Source: Zygnema cylindricum (taxonomy: Eukaryota > Streptophyta > Zygnematophyceae > Zygnematales > Zygnemataceae). From it: a stretch of DNA of 64,000 nt. A model generated the notes under the pieces. That model made no database searches. It saw only the letters and a program-made list of their open reading frames with translations, and was not told the origin of the DNA. The stretch spans positions 134,327-198,326 of the forward strand of contig JBBHKE010002092.1 of the NCBI GenBank assembly GCA_037447655.1, read 5' to 3'. Below are positions 43,917 through 56,679 of the stretch, piece after piece (position 1 is the first letter of the stretch; each line of letters opens with the position of its first letter). A program made the translations under genes and the position numbers.

Positions 43917-44620
43917 GGTGGACATCCATTAGCGAAAAAGTGGGTTTTTTTACTGACGGTCGTACCGTTTCGTACAAGTTTGTACAGAAATTATTTTTTT
44001 TCAACGAAAACAACATTATAGAAAATTGTCCAAGGTTGTAGGCGTAAATTAGGACCGTCGGATTTATTTATACTTTTTATCCGTGACGCCACGTCACCAA
44101 CCATACAGTTTGTTAAGAACGTGCACAGGGAGGACAGTTCTCGAATACAGAACGTGTAAAAATTAGCCGCGTGGAAAAGGTCAAAGCAATACACGATGGG
44201 CGCGCGCATTTGTGCGTACACGTCGCAAGGGCCATGTGCCTTCCGCCAGGGTGGCTGCGAATCCGCCGAAATCATCTCGTCACGCTCCCACCATCAAAGT
44301 TTGCCGCCGCCTTTTTGTCGTTGCGTTTTGAAATTTTGGGTAGTACATTTAATGCGCTCTGTACGAGTCATTAATTACCTCCGCTGGTAGAGATATTTTC
44401 TCCGCCGGTACAGATGTTACCTCCGCTCGTACAGATATTGCGTTCTGACATTGCGTTCGAAGATTCTTTCAAGATTTTAAGCATCGAATATTAACCTACG
44501 TGTTACCAACCAGAATAAGCCACGCATATAAAAAGTGATTTACAAACGCGACCTAATGGAAGGCACGCCCTTCAGTAATATTTTCCGTACAATTACTGAG
44601 ACGCATAATGGAAGTCCACC
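43917..44620. mobile_element. TIR element 1 (704 bp), MITE-like
   Basis: Left end GGTGGACATCCATTAGCG and right end (reverse complement) GGTGGACTTCCATTATGCG form imperfect terminal inverted repeats. It is collinear with element 2, sharing AAAGTGGGNTT...TTACTG, a GTACAGAAAT block, AAAGTTTGCCGC and GTACGANTCATTAA. There is no coding capacity. A target duplication is not clear. Confidence 0.75.
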
Positions 44621-44670
44621 GTTAGCCCAGTTTGCTGAGCTTGCTTGCCCATTGGCGGATTTTGTGCTGA

Positions 44671-45393
44671 GGGTGACGTTCCATTAGGCGAAAAGTGGGA
44701 TTCGTTACTGGACGCCGTACGTTTTCGTACAGTGCCGTACAGAGATGTACCTTTTTTTTTTTTTGTCAGACGAAACATCGTTACTGGGAAGCTATTGGGA
44801 AGCTCCAATGATGTAGGCGTAATTCCTGACCGTTGGATGTTTCACATTTTGAGATCCGCGAAGCAATCGAGCACATCATCCAGTGGGCCGAGGAGAGTTG
44901 GGGCCCACTAGATGATTTCCATTGGTACACTTGAAAAGTAAAAAAAATATCTACGTTGTACAAGCGATCACAGGCCTGCACGTGGTACATGCCATGTGCC
45001 TCCTGCCACGTTGAATGCAGGTCAAGTGAAAATATCCTCGCACGCTCCGTCTGACATCCACCGACATTCAAAGTTTGCCGCGACCTTCAAGGTTTGTCGC
45101 GTCTTTTTGCCATTCCGTTTCGAAATTTTGATTTCCATTTTCAAAATCAAAATCTAGCCAAAAACTTTATGTACGAATCATTAAATACCTCCGGTGGTAC
45201 AAAAATTTCGTACAGATATTCCGTTTGTAGATTTTTTTAAAAATTTTTAGAATTTGGACTCTAACCTACGTGGCGCCAATCATAATTGAGGAAAGGTTTG
45301 TTACTAGGCCTACACAATGGAGCGGACTTCCAGTAAATGCTGTCAGTAGACTTGTCCGTACATTTACTGGGACCGCCTAATGGAACGTCACCC
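44671..45393. mobile_element. TIR element 2 (723 bp), MITE-like
   Basis: Ends GGGTGACGTTCCATTAGGCG and the reverse complement of CGCCTAATGGAACGTCACCC: near-perfect 19-20 bp terminal inverted repeats, flanked by TGA on both sides (44668-44670, 45394-45396). A 3-bp target site and GGG start fit PIF/Harbinger-type elements, but family assignment is inference. It lies 50 bp from element 1 in the same orientation. Confidence 0.8.
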
Positions 45394-45635
45394 TGAGACG
45401 TGTCGATCTGCTTTGGATGTTATCCGCAGCATTAATTTCTGCTGAGGTTGCTGTCCGCTTTTGACAACAGTCCGCTCAGATTTCTTGTCTTTCACGTGCA
45501 AACATCCGTCCCTCCATTGGTGAATTCCACGGCATGCAGTTTAGTGCTTGATGATCTGGAAGTTCATCTGTTGTATTTCACGCGCCTCGCCGTGACATAA
45601 CGTGCCGTTCACTTTATGTGTTGGAGACAGAGTAG

Positions 45636-45643
45636 TATAAAGG
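45636..45643 (+). promoter_or_regulatory. Possible TATA box of the F-box/kelch gene
   Basis: TATAAAGG lies 348 bp before the ATG at 45984. A start about 30 bp downstream would give a 5' UTR of roughly 310 bp. It is supported by position only. Confidence 0.4.
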
Positions 45644-45797
45644 CATAGATCAAAAGTACAGGACTGCGTATTTCACGAACAGACTCTTAAAATGATCCAA
45701 AATTAAGTTCCAATACTTCGCATTTTTTGTACAGAAAAAACAAAAAGCCATACGCCAGAGAAGTACTGTAGAGAACATCAACGGCGCTACAGAGTTT

Positions 45798-45977
45798 TGT
45801 CAATACTTTCACAACTGGACGAAACAAGCCATTGACGACTACGGCCGCCGTACGGATCAAAATAACTGCCTGAAACAGTGAAAAGCTTTGTCAAAAGTCA
45901 AAACTATTACAACTGTCCGGAACAGGCCATTTGACGAGTACGGTCGCTGTATGAGCCAAAATTATTGCCTGAAGGGT
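45798..45977 (+). repeat. Diverged direct duplication in the F-box gene leader
   Basis: Two blocks of about 85-90 bp (about 45798-45880 and 45887-45977) share ACAACTG-CGGAACAGGCCATT, GACGA-TACGG and CAAAAT-A-TGCCTGAA. The second ends 6 bp before the start codon. Confidence 0.65.
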
Positions 45978-45983
45978 TGTACC

Positions 45984-48900
45984 ATGGATCTCTCAACAGT
46001 CCAAACCCTAAAAAAACCGGCAGAAACTTCACAATCTAACGATTCTGGTGCCTCTCTCTCTCTTCTTCCTCAAGAGCTTTTGCTTATTTGTCTTACATTC
46101 GTGCCACGTGGCTATCACCATATGGCGCAAGCAGTATGCCGTGAATGGAGGACTATCATTCGGAGCACAGAGTTTTATGAGTACTTTCAAGGAACCTTTT
46201 TTTTTTTCCTATTTCTTTTTTTTTTTTTCTTTTTTTAGTTGTCGTTGCTTTTATGTCCTTTTTCAATTTGATTGACAATACTGAAATAACTTTATTTTGC
46301 AAGACCTTTTTTTTTTCCTTGTAAACAAGCATAAAGTTTTTGTCGTTAGTGTGAAAGTTGTAAAAGAAGGTCGCATTTGTGCAAAAAAAAAAAAAAAAAA
46401 AATTATTTTAACTGTCGAATTTCCACAGCAATATGTTGCGTAGGTAAATTATTTCATTGATGGGGTAATCAACGAATAATACGTACGATATTAAAGGCGA
46501 AACTTGCCAATAATACGTACGATATTAAAGGCGAAACTTGCCAATAATACGTACGATATTAAAGGCGAAACGTGCCAATAATACGTACGATATTAAAGGC
46601 GAAACTTGCCAGCAATTGGTAAACACGGAAATGATGTCAGTTTCTTAATCATACAAAATCGTACAATTTTCTGTACGATTAGTATGATTACTGTGGCAGT
46701 ACATATACTGTAGTTCCCCTATTTTCAGATTATGACTATTACCTTATTATCAAATTATCATAATGCCCCTCTTATCAAATTAGGAAAATTCCCCGAATAG
46801 CAAATTGTGAGCGTGTCAGTACAAATTACTGAAATTAGAATGACCTGCAGGAGAAACTAAAACTTTGAACTCTTACTTATTTACTATTATTTTGCATGTC
46901 CAACCCTCTGTTCATTTTACTTTTTTCGCCGATTGTAAATTACGCGCTTTATAATCGTTATTTTTTCTTCGTGACACTAGAATCAAGTAAAATGGTATTG
47001 AAACGTTCACCATTTTTTGGAAAATTCTCTTATAAGAACCATAAGAAGCCATTATAAGTGATAAAATAATTATAAAATTATGCTCAACTTTCCATTTTGT
47101 CCTTTTTTGTTTCCAGTATGAGGAAGGCTCGAAACCTCGGAGAGCCATGGCTTTATATTTCGACTCGAAATCCTGACGTCACATGGAAAGCCTACAATCC
47201 GGGTAAGTAAAAAAAGAAGATTTGAATACATTAATGTTTTTTTTTAATTTACTTTCAGGACCTATGAATTGTTTTTTGAAACACCTAAACATAATAATAA
47301 AATTGTTTCAGGCATGTCTATACTGAAAAATTGATTCTAAGAGCAAATTTTCATAGAAAAGGAATTAATCTGTAACTTAAAATGAATGTAATGAATATAA
47401 AAATGAAGTAAAATCTGTGACTTATAACGAATATTATGAACAATGAATATGAAAATGAAGTAAAATCTGTGGCTTATCATGAATATAATTAATATTGAAT
47501 ATGCTGCTTTATTATGAATTGTAATGAATTATACTGCTTGTAGTTTGTCTGGACTGCTCAACTTTGATAGCCCATTTTTTAGGCTGCACGCAAATTGGTG
47601 TGGACCAGAAACTGCAGTACGCTGTCCACCGTTACACCTCCCATTGCTATTAGAGTTAATGAATTATTAGCGTTAATACTTTATTACAATTTCCTACAAC
47701 TAAATTATGTTTTGCAACGTGGCTTATTGTGGGCCATTTACTTAAAATAGTGTTATTAACCTTTATTTATGGTTTCGGTCATGAAAACCCTACCTGAAAT
47801 TGGAGTAATCAACTCACTCATATTAATAACTGTTGCTCACAGTCCAAATTGATTTTCATTTGTTCCTAAGTTTGGATAATGAACATCGGATTTTCTTGTA
47901 ATTTGGACAATTCAATGATTGTTATATCACCAATTAATTTGACATGACAAATGTTATAGAAAACCATACCCGCCTCTTTGCCTCTCTACGGGTGACACTC
48001 TTTCATCGAAAAAACAGTCTCGAATATTTAAAAATATTTTATTGTTTTAAGTAATGACAAAAAAGTCAATTAACAGTCTCAAATATTCAAAAATCTCTTT
48101 CTCCCTCTTTCATCGAAAAAGCAGTCTCAAATATTTTAAAAATATTTTATTGTTTTAGCTAGAGACAAAAAAGTCAATCTTGAATATCTATAAATTTTTC
48201 TCTCTTTCATCGGAAAAAGAGTCTCGAATAAAATATATTTTATTGTTTTAGGTGGAGACAAAGACCATCAGAAAAAGTTTTTGGTTTTTTTAAGGTTTTT
48301 TCTCATTGTACTTGGGTTTATTAAAATTTTATAATGTTTTTTAGGGTTTTATGTGAGTTTTCAATACAAAATAAATAAATAAAAAAACAGAAAAAAATGA
48401 AAAATATTTAATACCCAAGATACACTAGAATGACCAGAATGACTTGCCAGAATATCTTGCCATTTTTATGTCGGGCCTTATACTTTTCCGTATTTTGAAC
48501 TTAACCCGTGATATCTATGGAACAAGTCACTCAACAATTACTAAAAGTTCATTATTATGGGTATTATGGTATATGAGCTTATCACTCTCGCTTGTGTGTG
48601 TTTTATTGAGCCAAAACTTTAGTTAAGAGGCCCATAATGAGCCATGTGATAAAACATAATTTAGTTTAGTTAATTTTAATATATTGTTAACATTAGTAAT
48701 TCACTGACTCTGCTCTCGGCGGTATGGAGAGTTGAGTATCTGGAGCACCAGTATCCACTAAGCTATTGTTTTAACAAACATAAATGGGCATGAACCATGT
48801 CAGGCCACACTAATTTCTCGTTCAGACTAATTATAAAAAACACTTGCATTAGTCCCTTAAAAGTTTAAAATCCATAAAAGTTAAAAACTTTCAACATTCT

Positions 48901-50396
48901 TGGGTGGGCATGTCAGAGGTGCAATTCAAATGCAATGGTTGGTAAGGAGACAGAAAAATAAAATAGTTGCGTAATTTTTTTCGTTGGTTCAACTTCTGCA
49001 GAAACTTGCTTGTGGATGCGGTTGCCTTCATTACCTGGTCATATGCGTGAGAACTATGGGACAGTGGTCATTGGATCCAAGCTTTTTGTGATTGGTGGAT
49101 ACGTCTCGACTTGCGGAGAAGCTACCAATCAGGTGACTTTTTCTTTTTTTCAGAGCTTTCTCTTAGAAACTAAAATGTTATTTGTTAAGAACACTTGGTG
49201 CATGTTCCTAAATCTATCGTTGGGACCCTTGTTTGACAACCAGAAGTTGCAAAATGACACCAATTTGTACAGTTTCCGCCCTATTTTCCAGTCGCAGAAG
49301 ATTGGAGGACAAGCCGTATAACAGGGTATACAAGAGGTGTGCTGTATTGTTCTCCTTGGTGTCAGTTCCTGACTGTTTTTTTTTATCCAGGTGTCTATCT
49401 ATGATACAGTGACGAACTCCTGGAGTGAGGGCCCCCCAATGAACAAAAAACGGTCGAAATTTGCTCACGGTGTTCTCGGCGAACGTGTGTTTGTGGCAGG
49501 AGATGAAAATTTTTTGAGTGATGTGCAGTCCTCAACTGCAGAGGTCTTGGACTTATCTCTCGGACGCTGGGAGATGCTGCCTCCGACAAGTACAATAGTG
49601 AAGCAATTGGAGGAGATTCTCTTTCTTTTACCTGTCAGGTACTGTCTGGAATGTTGTACAATGTTGGCAATGCGACAGTTCTTACAGCTGCGTGTTTTCT
49701 TATTATGTGAATCAAAGTTTTGTTAGCAGTTACCATGGTGTACTTCTTTACAGCGTTGATGCCGGTTTTCTTCCTCTTCCCTCCCCCTCCCCCTCCCCCC
49801 CCTCCTCCTCTGACCTGACCAATGACGCTCTTCGGCTGTCGTTTTTGCTCGTCTTTATCGCAGTACTTTATTTCAACTGCCCATATGTCCAGGTCTCCTC
49901 TTTGTTTAAGGTCTTATTTTTATTACTTGATTGGCCGTACGCCTCCTCCTCTTGTTGAACTTCCAGTTTGAAGTATTTCTTTCTTTGTAGGCTTACTTTT
50001 CGACTCATCGAGGATACTTTTGGTATCGCAGTAGTCATGCATCTTGGCAATGACTTACAACCTACATCGGGCTTGTGGACGAGGGAACCTGTTTGAGGAG
50101 GAAACCTCTTTCTTTATGGACCAAAGATTTATAGTTTCAATGGGTCAGTATTGTCTTGTTCCACCGATTTAAAGTCCTGGGTTCAACTTGGTGAATTGGA
50201 TGGTTTTGAATTGCAAGATGCTCACCTTCTTGTATTCAAAAAGATGGTTACAGTGGTGGGCACAAAAATTTCTACTCCACATGAATGTATGATACTCTTC
50301 TGGTCTCCGGTTACAAAAAAATGGTCCAATTCTGAAGTAGTAGGAAGCTTTCAAACTGTTAGAGTAGTGGATGGTTGCAATGTCGTCACTTTTTGA
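45984..50396 (+). CDS. F-box/kelch-repeat protein gene, probably damaged in 3' half
   Basis: F-box/kelch proteins are substrate receptors of SCF ubiquitin ligases. Exon 1 (45984-46180) starts at ATG in ACCATGG and encodes the F-box (LLPQELLLICLTFVPRGYHH, then AQAVCREWRTIIRSTEF). Exon 2 (47117-47202) gives RKARNLGEPWLYISTRNPDV. Exon 3 (49002-49132) gives the first kelch blade (MRLPSLPG, GTVVIGSKLFVIGGYV). Exon 4 (from 49391) gives VSIYDTVTNSWSEGPPMNKK and LGRWEMLPP. Phases 2, 1 and 0 match across these GT-AG introns. After 49583 the kelch-like reading (VLSGMLYNVGN) moves to another frame, and the last segment (GGNLFLYGPKIYSFNGSVLS, to TGA 50394-50396) has an in-frame TGA at 50094. Either small unseen introns or sequence errors restore it, or it is a pseudogene. 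The first half is confident. Confidence 0.7.
46475..46610 (+). repeat. 34-bp minisatellite, four copies, in intron 1
   Basis: Unit AATAATACGTACGATATTAA + AGGCGAAACTTGCC, copies at 46475, 46509, 46543 and 46577. One base differs in copy 3 (AACGTGCC). Each holds the palindrome TACGTA. The near identity suggests recent expansion. Confidence 0.93.
47350..48290. repeat. Diverged tandem repeats in intron 2 of the F-box gene
   Basis: AAATGAAGTAAAATCTGTG recurs at about 47402 and 47454. A longer block, TCTTTCATCGAAAAA...AATATTTTATTGTTTTA...GACAAAAAAGTCAAT, recurs three times at about 48000, 48107 and 48202. AT-rich, with no coding signal. Confidence 0.7.
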
Positions 50397-50483
50397 TTTG
50401 ACAATGGTTAGGTTAGAATTACCATCTGAAGCTAATCTTGGACTGATGTTGCTTCTCTTGGTCAAATGAAATTGAATTAAACC

Positions 50484-50595
50484 GGTGGGAGAAAATAGGT
50501 TAAGGAGAGAATAGGTTGAGGAAATAGGTTAAGGAGAAAATAGGTTAAGGGGAGAATAGGTCAAGGAGAAAATAGGTTAAGGAGAAAACAGGTAA
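50484..50595 (+). repeat. Short minisatellite downstream of the F-box gene
   Basis: About seven copies of GGAGAAAATAGGTTAA (16-17 bp, variable) lie about 90 bp after the predicted stop, probably within the 3' UTR. Confidence 0.8.
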
Positions 50596-50599
50596 AAGG

Positions 50600-52218
50600 T
50601 GGTGTTTTCTGTTCCGGCGAACAGAGACTAAACTTGGTTTTGTATAAAAAGCTTCAGTGAAGTAGGATATGTTTTTTGTAGTATAAGAAAAAAAGTTTAG
50701 GTAGACTTAGCATTAGCAGGCGAATATTAGCTTAACTTGGTGAAAAGTACATGATGTGCTCCTGATGCGATGGCATCTTATCGAAAGTAATGTGGAAATG
50801 TATATATGGTTGACCTTCTGTAGACTTCTTGTGCGTAAATTGCACCTGTTATCAAATATTATTTGACGAGTTATCCTGTGTATGAGACTTCTAGGTTTAA
50901 TATTGTTTGATATGTGGTGCGTGTAACAGAAAGTACTGAAATCTGCATCATGTCACTTGAATTGTGCTAAAAAAATAATATATATACCGACTTTACTAAA
51001 AAGCGCGATGGTGAACCATCTGAGTCCATGGGAACAAAAAGAGGCGGCAATGCTAAAACTGAAAAACTTCATGTGGAGGGAAGCTAACAAAAAGGATAAG
51101 CAAGGCGAACGCAAAGGAAGAAGGGGCAACCTTGTTGCTATTTGTCATATTTGGTATTATAGAGAAGCAGTGTTCTTCACACTAATTTGTGTTATTTTTT
51201 CCATTCATTTGTTGATTATTTCAACTGTTTTATACAGTATGATACTTGCAAAAGTGTTGCCAATTTTAATGAAATTTGTGGTTTAAATGCACCGGCGGTA
51301 TATTATATGCATACTAAAGGCTACCTTCGAGAGGTCCTACATACAAAAGCTTATACGCATGAAATTGCCTAGTCGAAGGATCTTCGAAGACTAAGTTCAT
51401 GTACTGAAACATGTGAAAATGTCATGTCATCTTTTGACAAGATTGTATCGTGGGGCGTTGAAGGGGTTTGACTTCTAGGTTGTGTTTGTAATATTTTGAC
51501 TTTGGAGTTGTAAGACGTATGCCCCCCCCCCCCCCCCCCAAAAAGTGACGAGTCTTGCACGTGTCCCTTCTGAGATTGGACAAAACTATGAAAACGAAAC
51601 CGTTATTCGCTACTTTTTTAGTTATCTCTGAGAACATTGAAGAATGCTGAAAATAAATCTTTGTCGAATGCAAAAATATCAGTAAATGACGATGGGATAT
51701 CGTCGATTTCATTTTGCCAATTTTAGGTGATTTAGGTTGTGGTGTACCGTACAACACCCTGTTTGCAACTTTACATCGAAGACTCGGATGAACCGCCGGC
51801 TTTAAATCGACGATCTCAGCCGTCCTTTTCCTCGATTAGAAAAATGCCAAAGATATATGTTGGACATCCAAACTTGTCATCATTCGCAATCAATCTAAGC
51901 CGTCAGTTTCTTGTCGGTAACTAATATCGACGGTTAATATCATTTCTAGCACACGCCCGCTAATCTTATCCGTTCATTCACCATCAATCCGCCGATTTTA
52001 TCCCCATTCGCACATTTGATGTTTGAAATCGATTTAACGTCCATGAAAGCGACCGTCCAAGAAGCTCCCGCCGGTCCCGGATACTCCGTTCCGGAAATTT
52101 GTTGTTTACGGCCTTGACAGCTACAAGAGATACAATGCATACTCCACGTTTCAAAATATTGCGACGTAGGATCAGTGTCTGGCCTGTCTTTCCAGAAACC
52201 CTACTTCCTGCTTGCTGT
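50600..52218. other. Intergenic between F-box and kinesin genes
   Basis: No gene is recognised. An open stretch at 50957-51286 has no known motif. A C homopolymer (about 51522-51539) is present. The last 300 bp before 52219 probably hold the kinesin promoter and leader; no clear TATA box is seen. Confidence 0.5.
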
Positions 52219-55200
52219 ATGATGGAGACGCAGGGAGACTCTCAGCAACAAGGAAGGCAAACAGCAGAAGAATCCTATATTTTGGTAGTATAAATATGTT
52301 TTAAAAAGACTAAAAGCACTTTTTTCATGTAAGTAATAGGGAATAAATGGTGAAAAGCTGAGAAGAATGCTGAGATTCTGAAGATTACTTATTTAACGGT
52401 TCGGCTCTGTCGGAACATCAGGTACGAAAGTAGCTTGATTTCCTTCTATGATTCCTGTAGCGATTGTGAAAGCATGTGTAAATGTGTATATTTTTGTTTT
52501 CTGAGTTACATATATATGTCACAACATGTGCATTTGTGTAGCAACATAGTCGCTGGAATTTCAGTCCGATATACTTGTGCAGTCGATTTTCAGCAAGAAA
52601 CTAGTCCACCACATCATACTGAACTGTTGTACTTATGAATCAATGCATTTCAACGCTATTTCCAAAGAGGTAACAACCGGGAGAAAAATAACTAGAATTG
52701 GCGAGGAATTGACCATTTTTTCAAACAATCGCAAACATTTTTTTATTTTGTACTGAACATAAGGAAGGAAAGTTTCTCAATTTAATGCTATTTTATAATA
52801 TAAAGTGTAGACCATTTTAGAAAAGGTTTCAGTTCATTATTTTATCCCTACTGATTCGTTGTTCTAGTCTCCGATGTTGTATTTCATCCTAATGGTGTTT
52901 ATTTACATTCAAAATCAGCCTGTTGGACAAGGTAATTCTTGTCTTATCAAGCACTTTTCAGTAATCCAGAAATAACATTCGACAATATTTTTTTGTGAAA
53001 GGTGATACGACCTGTACTGTCCATGGCTTTTCTTTGCAGTTTATCAGTTTATCATTGTGCGAGAATGAGACTTTCAACAGAGGATTAGCAAGTGAATCGT
53101 TGAAGCAATCTCTGATGGTGAGAGGCAATTGCAAATATTTTGTTAAAATCCAAAAATTCTGCCGATCTTCATTTGGTAGTTTTACACGGCGCTTTTTAAT
53201 TCCACACTGCAAACACCTCACCCTGATTGTAATTTTGTATTTTTCCGATAAGTCAAAGGTGGCTGCCTCTTTCTCAAGAAATGCGTCTGAAACTGCCTTA
53301 CGTTTTCTATAGTTCATCTCAGACCGTTTCTTGGTACTTAAACCTTTTCTGGCTGAATTACAGGACTCGACCAAAGATGAAGCTGAGCAAGTCACGTCAG
53401 GGTCCTCTAGTTTAAGTAACTCACCAAACGATTTTCCGATACAAGTGGTACTTAGATGCCGCCCTCCCCAAAATGGAGAGACGGTCACTAAAGAAAGATA
53501 TTCTGCAATCTTCCAAGACCCTGATGATCCCAATGCGGTGATAGTTCGAGACCGCCTCTACAAATTAGATGGTGTTTCTTTTGCAGCCGATGAATCGATG
53601 ACAAGTTTTTATGACCAATACGCCAAACAGTGCGTGGAAGATGCAATATTGGGAGAAGACAGGACGATTCTTATGTACGGTCCTTCCGGGAGTGGCAAAA
53701 GCTATAACATGTTTTCTTCTGGTAAACTTTGTTTCATCGTGACTGAATGTTTTCTGTCAAAACATTGCATATTCTTGTTTGGTTTTGGTTAGTATTTGGA
53801 TTGAATTTTTCAGGGACAACTTTTTCCCACTCACATCTTATTAAATAATTGTGAAGGAGCATAATAATTAGGAAGGAGCATCGAATGTGAAAAACTAATT
53901 ATTCTGACAACTAAGTGACATTTTGTGTTGTGCGTTTTCTTCGGTGTTTTGTTTAAGAAGACGGCATTGCGATATTAGCGCTGAAACAGATCATGAAGAA
54001 GGAAGATGATATTTGGAGCCTTTTAGCTCATTTGTCTAAGGCAACAGTAACGGCAACTTGCCTTGAGATTCTTCACGAAAAAGTGTTTGACCTTCTGGCC
54101 CCTGACGTAAATAGACAAGATTGGAGCTCCGATAGCCGACCGAACGTCGCCAGAGACAAGCTGAAGCTTGTTAAAGGCAAGGCCATAGGAGCAAATAGAG
54201 TTTCAGGAAATAACCCCGATAAGATGATGGAACTCATTTTACCGGCATTACGGCGTCGAACCACTGCTGTTACAGCTTTGAACCAATCATCTTCACGCAG
54301 CCATTTCTTGCTTCAGTTTGAGATTCGGCCGACTGGAGGACGGTTGACTCTTGTTGACCTTGCTGGATCCGAGTCCATAGCACGTTCTCTTGCACGAAAC
54401 GATATTGCGAGACAGGCAGGGACAATCAATCACGTAAGTGTAAATATATGTCTTAACAGTTTCACAGAGGGTACACACGTGGGAAATTTGTCTATTAGTC
54501 TTTTTGAACTTGTGACGGAGGAATATTCTTGGTGTTTTTTTTTTCCTTTCTTTTTAAATAATGAAGGAGTGAAGAATGTGGAGCTCCAATGTGGACTGTA
54601 CCTGTTTGGTTTGCCCTAGCTTTAGGCAAACAGAAAGCTAGCAATAATCTAATATTGTTTGATTTTCTTTAGAGTTGCAGGGTCTTCTTGTACTAAAGCG
54701 CGTTGTGGAAGCTTTAGCAGCCAAGAAGTCTTACGTCCCATTTCGAGATTCCAAGCTTACGCAACTTTTACAGGAAGCTCTTTTGGGAGGAGCTTCTACA
54801 AGTGGGGTTCGAACACTAATGGTTTTGTGTACAAGTCCATCCAGAAAGGATGAAAACGAGACAGTAAATACACTACAATATGGCACAATGGCTCGTTCTA
54901 TCATTAGCCTTTCAGCTGAAAAACGGAAGGTGAGTGCAAATTTTCTCGTGGCAAATAGCAATATCAGATGCTTGGATTTTCCATTGAAATGGCACGCAGA
55001 AATTTGTCTTGATGTCTTTTCAACGATCATTTTTTGAGTTCTTTTTCTTTGATGACTCGCAGATGTTACAAAAGTTGGCGGCAAAGGACGTGGAGACGCT
55101 ATTACAGCAACTTCAATCAAAAGAAGCATACATAACAGAACTTCGTTTACAAAACGAGATTATGGCCGCTCGAATTGTGACATTGGAGGAAAATCAAAGT

Positions 55201-56679
55201 AGGTCATTTGACCTTTCTGAAACGTCAGCTCTGTTAGAGTCAGAAATTGAAGATTCAGAAATTGAACCTCTCTTCAGTGGGCCTGAATCATCTCATGGTT
55301 GGTGGGATGGGGAGTTTCCTGCAGCAACAAAAGGGGAAAGTGGGTTGCAATGGGACAGCCCAGAGCCTTTTAAGTACGTGTTTTCGGTAAAGGAGCCTTC
55401 CAAGGATGGAGTGACTACGCCTTTGAACTCTCTTCAGGACAAAGAAAGAATTATGAGTCGGTCCCTAACGATGCGTGGGAAAAATGGTTGCTATAGAACA
55501 TCTATCAATTGTCGGAGGAGGAAGGTGAAGATTGGCCGGAAAAACTGGAGTACTTCAATGGCCAGGATTTGCAGATGTCATAGGGAGGCATCATCGAGTG
55601 CGACAGAAGGAGAGAATGAACCTGAGATGAAATATAATATGAAAAAAAAATTGGCATGTGAGAACGATATCCTCAACCAGGAGACAGAAGCAAAATTTGA
55701 TGTGACCGATGGTTTTGAAACAAAAAATGTGGATCTCCATGAACAAGAACACGGTTCATCTCTCGAGGATTCAAAAAATGATGGCAATACTGATACAGAG
55801 TCATCATTCTCTGTGAGAGGCCAATGTAACACTCCTCCAGGCAGTGCATTTCCCATAGAAGGTCACGATGATTGCTACGATTTAGATGAAAATCAAAATA
55901 TTGTTGATGTTGGTATAAAGATCTTACAATCAGAATCAGAGGAGGTAGATGACCATGTACTACCTCCTAGACCTCCACCTTGTGTTGGTGATTTTGGCAC
56001 AATTCCTTCCACTCTTCTGAAATATGCCGACCTTCCTGCACAGTATAATTCGAAAGATACTACGATTGGAAATGCGAACGAATCAGAAGTCGAGTCGGTT
56101 ATGACTCAAACATCTGTAGGGTTAAGTGAACTTACAGAAAGTGTTGATCCCTTCATCACTTGTACCTTCGGTTGCAGTACCTCAAGAGCCGAAGTTCTTA
56201 AGTTCAACGCCTCTACACAATTGTGGGAGGAATGGATTTCAGATAGTGGATGTTGCCATGTACAGGCACATCTAGTGCTTAGGAAAAGGAGGAGTGAAGC
56301 TGAAAGTGACAATGGTTTGACTGTCGTTGATTTGACTGTCGTTGAAAGAACCAAAAATGTCGTGACAACCAAAAATGGAAATGGTTCAGCTCTTCCTGGC
56401 TTTCTCTTGGGTTCCAAAATGACCTTCAACACGTGTGAACCAGAGAAGATTATTGGTTTGTTAAGGGTTGATGACAAAGTTGGGATTCCATATGGTAATA
56501 ATCCCGAAGGTTGGGAGATTAAGGACGCATTGCAAGAGAAGGGGAGAGGTACTACCGGAGAGACTGTCGAGAAAAAGAAATTGTCTTCTCTTAAAAGGCT
56601 CAAGTCATTGACTTGGGGCACTATGATTGGACCATGTGGAGGATCTGCTTCTTTGCATCCTGTGGCCTCTATGTCTTAA
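52219..56679 (+). CDS. Kinesin motor protein, KIN-10 (PAKRP2-like) family, five exons
   Basis: An ATP-driven microtubule motor; the plant KIN-10A relative PAKRP2 acts in phragmoplast vesicle traffic. Exons: 52219-52284 (MMETQGDSQQQ; inferred from phase and GT donor), 53364-53721, 53958-54433, 54681-54929, 55063-56679; all introns GT-AG with consistent phases; about 921 residues. Motor ~47-383: P-loop GPSGSGKS (128-135), switch I NQSSSRSH (249-256), switch II DLAGSE (275-280), then VPFRDSKLTQLLQEALLGG. Exon 4 start 54681 was chosen so that INHGLLVLKRVVEAL aligns with the kinesin INKSLLALxxVI pattern. A coiled coil (384-~430) follows, then an acidic Ser/Glu-rich tail without known domain. The gene stands alone on the plus strand. 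Exon 1 and exact acceptors are the least certain parts. Confidence 0.85.

Noticed and set aside
50957-51286. Small membrane protein gene between F-box and kinesin
   Set aside because: One open stretch with a hydrophobic end, but no recognisable family, no splice support and AT-rich codon use.
53331-53363. Kinesin start at 53331
   Set aside because: The codon there is TTG, and a good acceptor (TTACAG at 53358-53363) shows that the exon begins at 53364, so an upstream exon is needed.
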